This document shows, piece after piece, positions 14,342 through 22,586 of a stretch of 44,847 nucleotides of DNA. A program made the translations under genes and the position numbers. Numbering within the stretch: position 1 is the first letter of the stretch; every line of letters starts with the position of its first letter. Origin of the DNA: Candidatus Wolfebacteria bacterium RIFCSPLOWO2_01_FULL_47_17b (GTDB taxonomy: Bacteria; Patescibacteriota; Minisyncoccia; UBA6257; JAGOQP01); contig MGIS01000025.1 of the NCBI GenBank assembly GCA_001793865.1, positions 29,178 through 74,024 on the forward strand, in the 5' to 3' direction. The notes beneath the pieces are model-generated. The model was not told the DNA's origin and ran no database searches. It was given only the letters and a program-made list of their open reading frames with translations.

Positions 14342-15064
14342 TCATACTTTATATAATCCTCTTATTTGTTTGATTTTTATTTTAAAAACTTCTAGAAAAA
14401 ATTTTATATAGTCAAGTGGTCTCACAAGGGACCGGATATCATTTACCCATGTAACTGGAATTTCTTTTACACGAAACCCGCGTTCCTTGGCGATGACAAG
14501 CGCCTCTACATCGAAGCTCCATTTTAGGCAAGTTATTTTTGAAAAAATTTCCAACGCTACTTTTTCGGTAAACGCCTTGAATCCGCATTGGGTATCAGGC
14601 ACGCCTCGCAATAAAAGAACTTGTATAACCAGATTTCCTGTGTCTCCTAAGAGCCGTTTGTACCATGGCTGAGGCGGCACCATTTTTGCTCCTTCCACGT
14701 CGCGTGATCCGATAACGATGTCGAAGTCCGAAAAATGCTGCTCCATAAGAAAGAAGTGTTCGATGCTCGTGGAATTGTCGGCATCCGTGAAAAGGCGGAT
14801 CTTGCCGGTTGCTTCGAGCATTCCTTTCTGTACCGCGGCCCCTTTGCCCTGCGTTCGGCATTCTATGACGCGCACGTTCTTTACGAATTGCGCGAAGCGC
14901 TTGGCTATCTCGCGGGTGGCATCTTTGGAATTATTATCCACCACAATGATCTCGTACGGGAATGAGACGTGCGACAAGTGCTTGTCTATGTCCAGAAGCG
15001 TGTCGGGCAGGCGCTTTGCTTCGTTATAGCACGGAATGATAACCGACAAATACGGCTGTTTCAT
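14342..15064 (-). CDS. GT2 glycosyltransferase, ALG5/DPM1-like
   Basis: A 240-residue family 2 glycosyltransferase that likely charges polyprenyl phosphate with hexose. Motifs include VIIPCYNEAKRLPDTL (residues 9-24), EIIVVDNNSKDAT (about 39-51), and the acidic metal site FTDADNST (about 91-98). A GSRDVEG stretch (about 119) and QCGFKAF (about 159) are typical of dolichyl-phosphate glucosyl/mannosyl transferases. There is no obvious C-terminal membrane domain. Its lipid-sugar product could serve the PMT-like enzyme at 7671 (inference). Confidence 0.88.
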   Translation of the reverse strand: MKQPYLSVIIPCYNEAKRLPDTLLDIDKHLSHVSFPYEIIVVDNNSKDATREIAKRFAQFVKNVRVIECRTQGKGAAVQKGMLEATGKIRLFTDADNSTSIEHFFLMEQHFSDFDIVIGSRDVEGAKMVPPQPWYKRLLGDTGNLVIQVLLLRGVPDTQCGFKAFTEKVALEIFSKITCLKWSFDVEALVIAKERGFRVKEIPVTWVNDIRSLVRPLDYIKFFLEVFKIKIKQIRGLYKV

Positions 15065-15085
15065 ATTGAAAAAAGTGTATCGTAT

Positions 15086-15844
15086 TTATGCCGTCAGTAC
15101 AACTGTGCTATTTGCCAAAATCGCTACTGTGTGTTCAAAATGAGCGGCCAGGCTTCCGTCAGCCGAGGTGTAGCTTTCGTCGCCTTTTTGCACAACGCGC
15201 TCCGTGCTGATACTGAACATCGGCTCGATGGCGAGCACCATCCCCTCTTTTATTTTACTGCCGGTTCCTTTTGTGCCGAAATTGAATATGACCGGATCTT
15301 CATGTAGCTCGTAGCCGACGCCGTGTCCGGTGAGTTCTTTGAGCACGTGCATACCGTGTTTTTTTGCCGTACGCTCTATTTCGTAGCCAATGTCGCCTAT
15401 GTATTTTCCTTTTTTTGTGGCGGCAATCGCCTTGTCGAGCGCTTCTTTTGTCGCGGACAGAAGCGCGCGTGCTTTCGGCGATATCCGGCCGATGCCGACG
15501 CTAAGAGCTGAATCGGTTATGAATCCTTCGTACGAAATTCCCATATCGATCTTTAGGACGTCCCCTTCTTGCAGGAGTCGATTGGATGGGATACCGTGCA
15601 CGACGGTTTCATTGAGCGATGCGCATATCGCGGCAGGAAACGCGCGTTTGGCTCCCTCGGGTTGGTAGCCCAGAAATGCTGGACGCGCCCCGTGTTCTTT
15701 ACATAGCTTGATCGCCTGTTCGTTCAGTGCCGAGAGAGGCACGTCTTTTTTTGCCATCCGCGCGAGATTACGCAGTATGGCGGCAAGAATCTTGCCTGAT
15801 TGCGCAAGGTACTCGATTTCGGATGATTTCTTGAGTAATATCAT
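15086..15844 (-). CDS. map: Methionine aminopeptidase, type I
   Basis: A 252-residue enzyme that removes the initiator methionine. The five metal ligands are visible as D in KIDMG (about 98), D in ITDSAL (about 109), H in LTGHGVGYELH (about 172), E in AIEPMF (about 205) and E in FEHT (about 236). It lies next to adk and secY, the common order secY-adk-map, and follows the 15845-15898 repeat leader. Length is normal for the type I class. Confidence 0.96.
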   Translation of the reverse strand: MILLKKSSEIEYLAQSGKILAAILRNLARMAKKDVPLSALNEQAIKLCKEHGARPAFLGYQPEGAKRAFPAAICASLNETVVHGIPSNRLLQEGDVLKIDMGISYEGFITDSALSVGIGRISPKARALLSATKEALDKAIAATKKGKYIGDIGYEIERTAKKHGMHVLKELTGHGVGYELHEDPVIFNFGTKGTGSKIKEGMVLAIEPMFSISTERVVQKGDESYTSADGSLAAHFEHTVAILANSTVVLTA

Positions 15845-15898
15845 AGATATCTAATGCGAATGATACGAATGCAAAGTGCGAATGCCGCGAATAAACTC
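15845..15898. repeat. ATTCG-type repeat before map
   Basis: Multiple spaced GCGAATG / CATTCGC units (AATGCGAATGATACGAATGC...GCGAATGCCGCGAAT) fill the complete gap between map and adk. Similar in kind to the Family G repeats before rplB, rplC and rpsM. Confidence 0.6.
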
Positions 15899-16609
15899 TC
15901 AATCAAGAAGCGAATCTATTTTTTTTGAGATATGCGTGAATATTTTGTATGGAAGCGGTTTGGCTGAGATGGTTCGGATTGTAAAGCCCTTTTTACGCAA
16001 ACCTGCGAATATGGGAAGTGTCCGGTTTTCATACTCTTTAAAGCGTTCACGAATAATTTTTTCAGTATCGAGCGATCGTTTGTAGAGCTTTCCGCCGCAA
16101 AACGGGCATTTTTTTAGTTTCAGGTTCATAGCTGCGCCCAGAAGCGGCATCTTGCATACACTGCATACGACTCTTTTTTTATTGCGCTCAGCCGCCGTTT
16201 TTTCTGGCAAATCTAGCTTGAATATGAGTACGCGGTTTTTGCCGTATGTTTTGGTCAGCATATCTGCAACTCCTTTTTTAGACTTCGTGCCGAATGTCTC
16301 ATACTCGGTGCGTGGAGAACCGCTGAATATAATTGATTCCTTTTGACGCGCGAGTCGGTTGATCTGTGCGGTTGTGATATTAAGCACAACGGACGGATCC
16401 ACAAGAAGTCCGGTTTCAAACTCATGACGTGCTTTTTTAGCACCCGCGCTGTTTCGTGTGATTGGGTCGTAAATATAGCGTTCAATATACTTGCCGGTAT
16501 TGAAATGCACCATGCCATATTTTTGCGCGATCAATTCGGCTTGGGTGCTTTTCCCTGAGCCCGGTGATCCGAAGATGATGACAGCAAATGGTTTATTCGA
16601 AGCCTTCAT
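15899..16609 (-). CDS. adk: Adenylate kinase (zinc-lid type)
   Basis: A 236-residue nucleoside-monophosphate kinase interconverting AMP, ADP and ATP. The P-loop GSPGSGKST is at residues 14-22. The AMP-site motif usually reading GFPRT is GSPRT here (about 97-101). A lid with two cysteine pairs (CSVC about 148, CPFC about 168) should hold zinc. It overlaps secY's 3' end by 17 bp, the usual secY-adk coupling. The C-terminal basic half is longer than in E. coli Adk. Confidence 0.9.
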   Translation of the reverse strand: MKASNKPFAVIIFGSPGSGKSTQAELIAQKYGMVHFNTGKYIERYIYDPITRNSAGAKKARHEFETGLLVDPSVVLNITTAQINRLARQKESIIFSGSPRTEYETFGTKSKKGVADMLTKTYGKNRVLIFKLDLPEKTAAERNKKRVVCSVCKMPLLGAAMNLKLKKCPFCGGKLYKRSLDTEKIIRERFKEYENRTLPIFAGLRKKGFTIRTISAKPLPYKIFTHISKKIDSLLD

Positions 16610-17864
16610 ACTCCCTCATGATAAGCTGGGAATTGATTTGGCGCAAGACTTCGAGGGCTACTGAAACCACGATGAGCAGTGCCGTGCCTCCGAGTGAGAG
16701 GAACGTAATGCCGGTCACGATGGTGGTTATATTTGGAAGAATCGCGATGAATCCAAGGAACAGAGCTCCCCAGAGGGTGATGCGAGTAATAATTTTTGAA
16801 AGATATCCCGCAGTTTGTTCGCCGGGCCGTATGCCCAGCACCACTCCTCCCGAGCGCTGGAGATTTTTGGATATTTCTTTTGGATCGAATGTAATAGCGG
16901 TATAGAAGTATGTGAACACGACCACAAGCACGAAGTATGCCGCCGCGTAGATATATTGGTTATTAAATATATCCTGCACGAAATCGTTAAGGGTTTTTGA
17001 AAGGTCCGATGAAAAGAACGCGATTGCCTGCGCGAAAAATTGCGGGAACAGCAATACCGAGATGGCGAAGATGATTGGAATCACGCCCGCCTGGTTTACT
17101 TTGAGCGGAAGATAACTGGAAACTCCCCCATACATTTTGTTTCCCCGCACGCGCTTTGCATAGGTAATGGGCACTTTGCGTTCGGCTTCGTTTACGAATA
17201 CAACTCCTGCGATGACCACCACCGCGATGGCAATGAACGCGATGTAGGTGGTAAGGACGGTGGGATCAAATGTGGCGATGGCGTTCTGTATGGTGCCAGG
17301 AATGCTCGCGACGATGCCAGCGAAGATGATTAGTGACACGCCGTTTCCAATTTTCTTTTCGGTGATGAGGTCCCCGATCCAGACGAGTATCATGGAGCCG
17401 GCGGTTATGATGATGGTATCACCCGCTAATTGGGCAAATCCGACGTTTGGGATGACCTGTTGGGATATTAAAAGTTGCAAAAATCCATAGCCGGACAGGA
17501 ATGCCAGCGGCACAGTGAGATACTTTGACCATCGGCTGAACTTCGCGCGACCGGCGCTTCCCTCTTCATAATACATTTGTTTCAGCCGGGGAAAGATCAT
17601 AGTCAGAAGCTGCATAATGATGGTAGCCGTAATATACGGGCCGACACCAAGCATGGCGATGGACAAGTTTGAAAGGCCGCCTCCGGAAAATATGTTAAAA
17701 AAGCCAAACAGCTGGTTGCCGGCAAAGAAGCCCTGCAACTGACTTGTGTCCACATCGGGGATCGGAATCGCAGCCATTATGCGGAAGACGATTAACAAGC
17801 CGAGCACGATAAAAATGCGTTTTCGGAGGTCTTCGATTTTGAAAATTTGTAGAAATTTTGACAT
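16593..17864 (-). CDS. secY: Preprotein translocase subunit SecY
   Basis: A 423-residue, ten-helix core channel of the Sec translocase. Features include the N-terminal RKRIFIVLGLL helix, the plug-region GGGLSNLSIAMLGVGPYI, a middle KRVRGNKMYGG segment and the cytoplasmic loop LQRSGGVVLGIRPGEQT, which contacts the ribosome and SecA. I favour the ATG at 17864 (MSKFLQ) because the in-frame ATG at 17879 lies in the repeat 17875-17939. It follows rplO as in most spc operons. Confidence 0.95.
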   Translation of the reverse strand: MSKFLQIFKIEDLRKRIFIVLGLLIVFRIMAAIPIPDVDTSQLQGFFAGNQLFGFFNIFSGGGLSNLSIAMLGVGPYITATIIMQLLTMIFPRLKQMYYEEGSAGRAKFSRWSKYLTVPLAFLSGYGFLQLLISQQVIPNVGFAQLAGDTIIITAGSMILVWIGDLITEKKIGNGVSLIIFAGIVASIPGTIQNAIATFDPTVLTTYIAFIAIAVVVIAGVVFVNEAERKVPITYAKRVRGNKMYGGVSSYLPLKVNQAGVIPIIFAISVLLFPQFFAQAIAFFSSDLSKTLNDFVQDIFNNQYIYAAAYFVLVVVFTYFYTAITFDPKEISKNLQRSGGVVLGIRPGEQTAGYLSKIITRITLWGALFLGFIAILPNITTIVTGITFLSLGGTALLIVVSVALEVLRQINSQLIMREYEGFE

Positions 17865-17874
17865 GGTTTTCTCT

Positions 17875-17939
17875 GTCATTCTGAACGCAGTGAAGAATCT
17901 ATTGGTTTCTTTGGGATCCTTCGCTTCGCTCAGGATGAC
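17875..17939. repeat. Family D palindromic repeat between secY and rplO
   Basis: GTCATTCTGAACGCAGTGAAGAATCT ... GGGATCCTTCGCTTCGCTCAGGATGAC, near-inverted ends, about 65 bp. A second copy lies at 20362-20427. It overlaps the last codons and stop of rplO. Confidence 0.85.
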
Positions 17940-18367
17940 CCCTTTGGGGTCACTTTGCCGCCCGCTTGTTCTATTTTAGCACGAGCAGCCGCGGATGCCG
18001 AGATGCCTTCAATTTCTTTTGCCGCGGTTATAGTTCCGGTTGCAACAATTTTTACCTGTCTACGGGGATCGCGAAGCAGGCGCTTTTCAATAAGCAATGC
18101 GGGTGTAATTTTGGTCTCCTGCATCTTCTGTAGCGTATCCAAAGAAATCGCGAACGCGGGAAGTGACTTAGGTTTGTTTTTGTTTTTGCCGTGTCCGCGT
18201 TTCTTTGGTATGCGCAGAACGAGGTCTCGGGTTGCCGGACGGATGCGGTGTCCTGCCCTGGATTTCTGCCCTTTTTGGCCTTTGCCTGACGTGGTACCGC
18301 GCTTACCTCCGCGTCCAACACGCTTTTTATTTTTTCTGTTCTTATTTTTTAGCGTATGTAGTTGCAT
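17930..18367 (-). CDS. rplO: Ribosomal protein uL15
   Basis: A 145-residue large-subunit protein of the central protuberance region. The glycine/lysine-rich N-terminal tail (RVGRGGKRGTTSGKGQKGQ, about residues 17-35) threads into 23S rRNA. The globular C-terminal part ends GGKVTPKGSS. The last few codons and the stop come from the Family D repeat, so the original C-terminus may have differed. uL30 (rpmD), normally between rpsE and rplO, is absent: only 4 bp separate the two genes. Confidence 0.94.
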   Translation of the reverse strand: MQLHTLKNKNRKNKKRVGRGGKRGTTSGKGQKGQKSRAGHRIRPATRDLVLRIPKKRGHGKNKNKPKSLPAFAISLDTLQKMQETKITPALLIEKRLLRDPRRQVKIVATGTITAAKEIEGISASAAARAKIEQAGGKVTPKGSS

Positions 18368-18371
18368 AATC

Positions 18372-18845
18372 TTATGATTTAATGCTCTTTAGCGCTTCTA
18401 TGGTTGCAAACGCGTTGGTCAGCTTGTTTTTTGTTCTGCCGATGCATTTTGCGGTCGCGTCACGAACGCCTGCCATTAATAGCACGGTGCGAACCGCTCC
18501 TCCCGCTTTGAGTCCCGAGCCTTTCTTCGCGGGCTTGAGAAGCACTCGGGCGGCGCTTGATTTGGCAAGGGTTTCGTGGGCAATGGTCGTATCTTTCATA
18601 GGCACTTTAAACAGCTTCTTTTTTGCCTGATTGCGGGCTTTTTCAATAGATTTGGCGACGTCGGCCGCCTTGCCCATGCCGATACCCACCAGTCCTTTTT
18701 CGTTTCCAAGCACAATGGTGGTCCGGAATGAGAAGCGCTTGCCGCCCTTAACCACGCGGGTTACGCGCCGGATGTCTATTGTTTTTTCCTTATATTCACT
18801 CTTTATTTCAGGGCGCTTTGCACGATGCTGTCTACGTTGTTCCAT
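18372..18845 (-). CDS. rpsE: Ribosomal protein uS5
   Basis: A 157-residue small-subunit protein needed for decoding accuracy. The N-terminal double-stranded RNA-binding fold holds RVTRVVKGGKRFSF (about 27-40) and GIGMGKA. The C-terminal fold includes KAGGAVRTVLLMAGVRDATAK. The N-terminus is basic (MEQRRQHRAKR). The gene sits between rplR and rplO with short gaps. Confidence 0.96.
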   Translation of the reverse strand: MEQRRQHRAKRPEIKSEYKEKTIDIRRVTRVVKGGKRFSFRTTIVLGNEKGLVGIGMGKAADVAKSIEKARNQAKKKLFKVPMKDTTIAHETLAKSSAARVLLKPAKKGSGLKAGGAVRTVLLMAGVRDATAKCIGRTKNKLTNAFATIEALKSIKS

Positions 18846-18875
18846 GTTTTTGTTTTGAGTTGTGAGATACTCACG

Positions 18876-19190
18876 TTATATTTTAATGCCGTTTTTTCGG
18901 ATTTCATCCGCTATTTTTTTAATGCCGCCGTGGTACTGGTATGCTCCTCTGTCGAAGATCGCCAATTCGACTTTCATTTTCTTAAGCTTCGCGGCGAGGG
19001 CTGAGGCCGTTTTGCCGAATGCGATCGTGTTATGTGCTGAATCATCGATTGCCTGCAGATATACGTATTTGTTGCTCTTAAAAACCGAGATACGAGGCCG
19101 CGCGGAAGTACCGAACAATTTTGATCGTGTTCTCTCTTTTCGCCTTGTTTCTTTTTTATTCTCTTCTTTGTGTTTGTTCATATCTTTCAT
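18876..19190 (-). CDS. rplR: Ribosomal protein uL18
   Basis: A 104-residue protein that binds 5S rRNA. RPRISVFKSNKYVYLQAIDD and the C-terminal FDRGAYQYHGGIKKIADEIR (signature of the family) are clear. The charged N-terminus (NKHKEENKKETRRKERTR) matches short bacterial forms. The start could be 19190 or the ATG at 19181; the former touches the neighbouring repeat at 19187-19224. Confidence 0.95.
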   Translation of the reverse strand: MKDMNKHKEENKKETRRKERTRSKLFGTSARPRISVFKSNKYVYLQAIDDSAHNTIAFGKTASALAAKLKKMKVELAIFDRGAYQYHGGIKKIADEIRKNGIKI

Positions 19191-19224
19191 ACGGTATACC
19201 GTATACTGTATACCGAATACCGTT
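19187..19224. repeat. Family F palindromic repeat (CGGTATACCG)
   Basis: ATACGGTATACCGTATAC and continuing GTATACCGAATACCG, self-complementary throughout. A sister copy is at 24231-24263. It fills the gap between rplR and rplF. Confidence 0.75.
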
Positions 19225-19765
19225 ATTTTGTTGTTGCCGCTTTCTTGCCTGCTTTGCGGCGAATAATCTCCCCTTCGTACCGAATGCCTTTTCCGAGGTA
19301 CGGCTCCGGCTTTTTGATCTTACGAATATTTGCGGCGGTTTGTCCTACTTTTTCTTTATTGATGCCGGTTACGGTTATTTTATTCTTCTCAACGGTTATG
19401 GTGATGCCTTCGGGTATCGGAAATACAACCGGATGCGAAAAACCCACCCGGAGCTCAAGATTCTGTCCCTGTACTGCCGCGCGGAATCCTACTCCCTCCA
19501 TTTCGAGCGTTTTGGTATAGCCTTCGGTTACGCCGATGATCGCTCCCTGCAGAAGTGAGCGCTGCGTGCCCCAGTTCATGCGCGCCTGCTTGTCGGATGA
19601 TGAAGTCTGGAAAGTTATAGCGTTCCCCGACTGCGTTACCTCAACACCGCGCATTTTAGGCACGTGTAGGGTCCCTTTTGCGGCCGTGACCTCGTAACTT
19701 TCATCCGCGAACTCCACGTGTACGCCCTCTGGTATTTCAATTGGTTTTTTTCCGATTTTAGACAT
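19223..19765 (-). CDS. rplF: Ribosomal protein uL6
   Basis: A 180-residue protein near the factor-binding site of the large subunit. The N-terminal MSKIGKKPIEIPEGV is diagnostic, and the second half holds the signature KKPEPYLGKGIRYEGEIIRRKAGK (family end motif). Two tandem alpha/beta domains are implied by the length. The gene ends at the edge of the Family F repeat. Confidence 0.96.
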   Translation of the reverse strand: MSKIGKKPIEIPEGVHVEFADESYEVTAAKGTLHVPKMRGVEVTQSGNAITFQTSSSDKQARMNWGTQRSLLQGAIIGVTEGYTKTLEMEGVGFRAAVQGQNLELRVGFSHPVVFPIPEGITITVEKNKITVTGINKEKVGQTAANIRKIKKPEPYLGKGIRYEGEIIRRKAGKKAATTK

Positions 19766-19766
19766 A

Positions 19767-20150
19767 TTACCAAATGTTAAACAGAATTTGTCCGCCGATT
19801 TTTTTTGTTCTCGATTCCTTTCCGGTCATAATTCCCTGTGAAGTGGATACGACCGAAGTTCCGTAACCCTGCCGGATGGGCCTGATTTCGTCTTTCTTTA
19901 CGTACAGGCGACGGGATGGGGTGCTCACAAATTTTACGTCTTGGATCGCGGGCTGCCCGTTTTTGTATTTTAGCTGTATATCAAAAAACTTTTTTGGGTT
20001 CTTCCCTTTCTTTTCGAACGAATCGATGAACTCTGATGTGGAAAGCACCGTAAGCACTGCTTCGTTCAGTTTGGAATACGGAAATCGCACCGTTTCTTTG
20101 TGCAGTGCGGAAGCATTTTTTATTTTTGTCAGAAGTTGAATGTAGCTCAT
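19767..20150 (-). CDS. rpsH: Ribosomal protein uS8
   Basis: A 127-residue small-subunit assembly protein. The C-terminal signature GTSVVSTSQGIMTGKESRTKK is clear and the N-terminus starts with LLTKIKNAS. It is an early 16S-binding protein. Spacing to rplF is one base and to rpsN one base, so all three are coupled. Confidence 0.95.
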   Translation of the reverse strand: MSYIQLLTKIKNASALHKETVRFPYSKLNEAVLTVLSTSEFIDSFEKKGKNPKKFFDIQLKYKNGQPAIQDVKFVSTPSRRLYVKKDEIRPIRQGYGTSVVSTSQGIMTGKESRTKKIGGQILFNIW

Positions 20151-20151
20151 A

Positions 20152-20337
20152 TTACCATGATGATTTCTTTATTCCCGGTATTTCGCCGCGTGATGCCATT
20201 TCTCTGAAGCAGATTCTGCACAGTCCGAAATCACGCATAAAGCCGTGCTTTCTACCGCAGCGGAAACATCGACGGACTGATCGCGTCGTGTATTTCGGCT
20301 TTTTATCCGATCGTGCGATTGTTGATTTCTTTGCCAT
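20152..20337 (-). CDS. rpsN: Ribosomal protein uS14, zinc-binding type
   Basis: A 61-residue short uS14 with a zinc site CFRC (about residues 24-27) and CRIC (about 40-43). It is the C+ form rather than the long Cys-less form. C-terminal [17 protein letters not shown] is conserved. It joins the head of the 30S subunit near the decoding centre. Confidence 0.96.
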   Translation of the reverse strand: MAKKSTIARSDKKPKYTTRSVRRCFRCGRKHGFMRDFGLCRICFREMASRGEIPGIKKSSW

Positions 20338-20361
20338 GATTGTGTTGCGTGTTATGTATCT

Positions 20362-20427
20362 GTCATTCTGAACGCAGTGAAGAATCTTCTTGATTTCTTT
20401 GGGATCCTTCGCTTCGCTCAGGATGAC
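20362..20427. repeat. Family D palindromic repeat, second copy
   Basis: Nearly the same sequence as 17875-17939 (GTCATTCTGAACGCAGTGAAG ... CTTCGCTTCGCTCAGGATGAC). It lies in the gap between rpsN and rplE, leaving rplE's end intact. Confidence 0.88.
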
Positions 20428-20437
20428 AACTACATTG

Positions 20438-20926
20438 TCATTTTTTGAATCTAAACCCTAATTTCTTATACACTTCAATCGCTTCGTCGCGATTTTTCGC
20501 ATTCCGCATTGCGCAGGTTATTTGCAGGCCGAAATTCGCCGCGGACGTTTCCTGGCTTATTTCCGGGAAAACCACATGCTCTTTCAGGCCGATGTTCAAA
20601 CTACCCTGCGCGTCTATATTTTTCAAGTCCAATCCTTTAAAGTCACGCACGCGCGGGAATACTACTTTGTTCAGCTTGTCCAAAAACGCTTGCATACGCT
20701 TACCGCGCAGGGTGGTTTTAAGCCCGATAGTTTGGCCTTGGCGCAGCTTGAATCCAGCGATGGACATTCGTGCCGGACGGCGCGACGGTTTTTGGCCCGT
20801 AAGTGATGCAAGCTCTTTTTCGATTTCGGGTAGTGTTTTTTCGAATGACGGATGCTGTGATGCCCGCCCCAGCCCGACGTTAACGACCACTTTTTCGATA
20901 TATGGAAGTGAATGAGGATTTGCCAT
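20438..20926 (-). CDS. rplE: Ribosomal protein uL5
   Basis: A 162-residue large-subunit protein that contacts 5S rRNA and P-site tRNA. The motifs [11 protein letters not shown] (about residues 12-22), [21 protein letters not shown] and the [11 protein letters not shown] loop are typical. It is somewhat shorter than the E. coli protein at the N-terminus. It ends 11 bp after the Family D repeat and begins 2 bp after rplX. Confidence 0.96.
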   Translation of the reverse strand: MANPHSLPYIEKVVVNVGLGRASQHPSFEKTLPEIEKELASLTGQKPSRRPARMSIAGFKLRQGQTIGLKTTLRGKRMQAFLDKLNKVVFPRVRDFKGLDLKNIDAQGSLNIGLKEHVVFPEISQETSAANFGLQITCAMRNAKNRDEAIEVYKKLGFRFKK

Positions 20927-20928
20927 AG

Positions 20929-21150
20929 TTATGCTTTCATTACGTTTGAAATGTGTATTGAACGTGCCGCTTCAATGACCTGGCCTTTTTCCTGCTGCGT
21001 CTTGGGGCGTACGTGTTTTTTATACACGTTAATTCCCTCCACGAGCACGCGATCGTTTTTGCGATCTACGCGCAAAACTTTGCCGGTCTTGTTGCGGTCT
21101 TTTCCGGTGATTACTTTGACTGTGTCTCCTTTTTTTATCTTGTATTTCAT
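20929..21150 (-). CDS. rplX: Ribosomal protein uL24
   Basis: A 73-residue KOW-domain protein of the 50S subunit exit region. The KOW motif reads KKGDTVKVITGKDRNKTGKV near the start. I chose the ATG at 21150 (MKYKIK); an in-frame ATG at 21225 adds 25 residues translated from the 21155-21220 repeat and overlaps the stop of rplN, so it is unlikely to be used. Confidence 0.93.
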   Translation of the reverse strand: MKYKIKKGDTVKVITGKDRNKTGKVLRVDRKNDRVLVEGINVYKKHVRPKTQQEKGQVIEAARSIHISNVMKA

Positions 21151-21154
21151 ATTA

Positions 21155-21220
21155 CGTGTTGTGAGTAGTGAGTATTGAGTAGTGAGATTCGCCCCACTAC
21201 GCATAACCCACAACTCATTT
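21155..21220. repeat. Family E repeat (GAGTAGTGAG / CTCATAACCCACAACTCA)
   Basis: Direct GAGTAGTGAG units followed by the complementary CACTACGCATAACCCACAACTC. The element fills the gap between rplX and rplN. Confidence 0.8.
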
Positions 21221-21221
21221 T

Positions 21222-21590
21222 TCATACAATATCCTTTGCCATGGTAACGATCTTTTCAAACCCACGATCGCGTATTTCGCGCGGGATCGGGCCGAAGATG
21301 CGTGTCGCGCGGGGTTCATTTTTTGCGTCAATGAGGACCGCGGCATTTTCATCAAATCGGATGTACGATCCGTCCTTGCGGCGGAGGGCATTTTTTTGAC
21401 GTACGATGACTGCCCGAACCTTATCTTTTTTTAAAATTTGTTTGCGGGGCTCGGCGACCTGAACCGAAGCGATTATTACGTCACCGATTTGCGCGTAGCG
21501 GCGGCGGGTTGCTCCAAGTACGCGGAAACAGCGAATAATTTTCGCTCCTGAGTTGTCGGCTGTTTTTAGAATGGATCGTTCTTGAATCAT
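21222..21590 (-). CDS. rplN: Ribosomal protein uL14
   Basis: A 122-residue large-subunit protein at the subunit interface. It begins MIQERSILKTADNSGAK and contains the RKDGSYIRFDENAAVLID and GPIPREIRDRGFEKIV segments that identify the family. Length is exactly the bacterial norm. Confidence 0.97.
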   Translation of the reverse strand: MIQERSILKTADNSGAKIIRCFRVLGATRRRYAQIGDVIIASVQVAEPRKQILKKDKVRAVIVRQKNALRRKDGSYIRFDENAAVLIDAKNEPRATRIFGPIPREIRDRGFEKIVTMAKDIV

Positions 21591-21605
21591 GATAATAAAT
21601 AAGAT

Positions 21606-21917
21606 TTACAGTTCGCTTTCGGTATCGTTTTTCGGTTCTTTTTCTCCGTGTGTTATATCCTGTTTCTTGGATAGCAATTTCACTATTTTCCATCGTTTAT
21701 CTCTGGACATAGGCCGAATCTGCATAATTTCCACGATGTCTCCCGTGTGATAGGCATTTTCTTCGTCGTGCGCTTTGTATTTTTTTGTTACGGCAAAATA
21801 CTTTTTGTACACGGGGTGCTTTTTCTGGCGCGTGACGGCAACTACACGTGTTTTGTGCATTTTGTCGGAAACCACCGTACCCTCCAATGTTCGTTGTATC
21901 GTTTTATTATTTTCCAT
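21606..21917 (-). CDS. rpsQ: Ribosomal protein uS17
   Basis: A 103-residue OB-fold protein of the 30S body. The motifs TLEGTVVSDKMHKTRVV (about residues 10-26), KYKAHDEEN and GDIVEIMQIRPMSRDKRW are clear. A charged C-terminal tail of about 20 residues (KEPKNDTESEL) is longer than usual. Its N-terminus overlaps the rpmC end by 11 bp. Confidence 0.95.
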   Translation of the reverse strand: MENNKTIQRTLEGTVVSDKMHKTRVVAVTRQKKHPVYKKYFAVTKKYKAHDEENAYHTGDIVEIMQIRPMSRDKRWKIVKLLSKKQDITHGEKEPKNDTESEL

Positions 21918-22119
21918 TTTGAGATTTTAACTTGTCACTTATTGTCGTCAGATGTGTCGCGATATCCTTACGCAATGCCCGCAGTTCTTTTACGTTTGCC
22001 GTCTTGCCTGATTTCAGGTCGAAGCGAAGCCGCGATGATTTTTCTTTCATATCCGCGACTGCCTGCTGAAGTTCGTGCACGTCCTTTTTTTTGATTTGTT
22101 CCAATGCGTCCTTTTTCAT
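21907..22119 (-). CDS. rpmC: Ribosomal protein uL29
   Basis: A 70-residue two-helix protein at the 50S exit tunnel. The ELQQAVADMKEKSSRLRFD helix and the ELRALRKDIATHLTTI helix correspond to the family pattern. The start at 22119 lies 2 bp after rplP. The overlap with rpsQ indicates coupling. Confidence 0.93.
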   Translation of the reverse strand: MKKDALEQIKKKDVHELQQAVADMKEKSSRLRFDLKSGKTANVKELRALRKDIATHLTTISDKLKSQNGK

Positions 22120-22121
22120 AT

Positions 22122-22532
22122 TTATTTGGTTACGATGCGGGTTTTGACCGGCAACTTGAATCCTGCCTTGCGGAGCGCTTCGCCTGCCGTTTCGTTCGGA
22201 ATGCCGTCTATTTCAAAAAGCATTCTGCCCGGCTTGACCGGAAACACATAATGATCAACAGATCCTTTTCCGCCTCCCATAGTCAGTTCCGGAGGGCGCT
22301 GGGTAATAGGCTTGTCCGGAAATATGCGTATCCATACTTTGCCTCCCCGCTTCGTGTAATTATTTATTGCTTTACGAGCCGCCTCAATCTGTTTCGAACT
22401 TACATATGCTGCGCTTACCGCTTGCAAGCCCATGCTTCCAAAATCCAACTTCGTACCGCGCGTTTCAGTGGTTCGCTTGCGCGACCGTCCTTTCTGCCAT
22501 TTTCGATGTTTTGTTTTTTTAGGCTGTAACAT
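22122..22532 (-). CDS. rplP: Ribosomal protein uL16
   Basis: A 136-residue protein close to the peptidyl transferase centre and A-site t[19 protein letters not shown] at the start and [23 protein letters not shown] (family signature, about residues 72-94) are diagnostic. The length is normal. Confidence 0.97.
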   Translation of the reverse strand: MLQPKKTKHRKWQKGRSRKRTTETRGTKLDFGSMGLQAVSAAYVSSKQIEAARKAINNYTKRGGKVWIRIFPDKPITQRPPELTMGGGKGSVDHYVFPVKPGRMLFEIDGIPNETAGEALRKAGFKLPVKTRIVTK

Positions 22533-22586
22533 AATAGTAGTTGTTAGTTATCAGGTTATAAAGTCTAAAGCTGGTATACTAAATAA

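Noticed and set aside
21151-21225. Longer uL24 start adding 25 residues
   Set aside because: The added residues translate a Family E repeat and the start overlaps the rplN stop.
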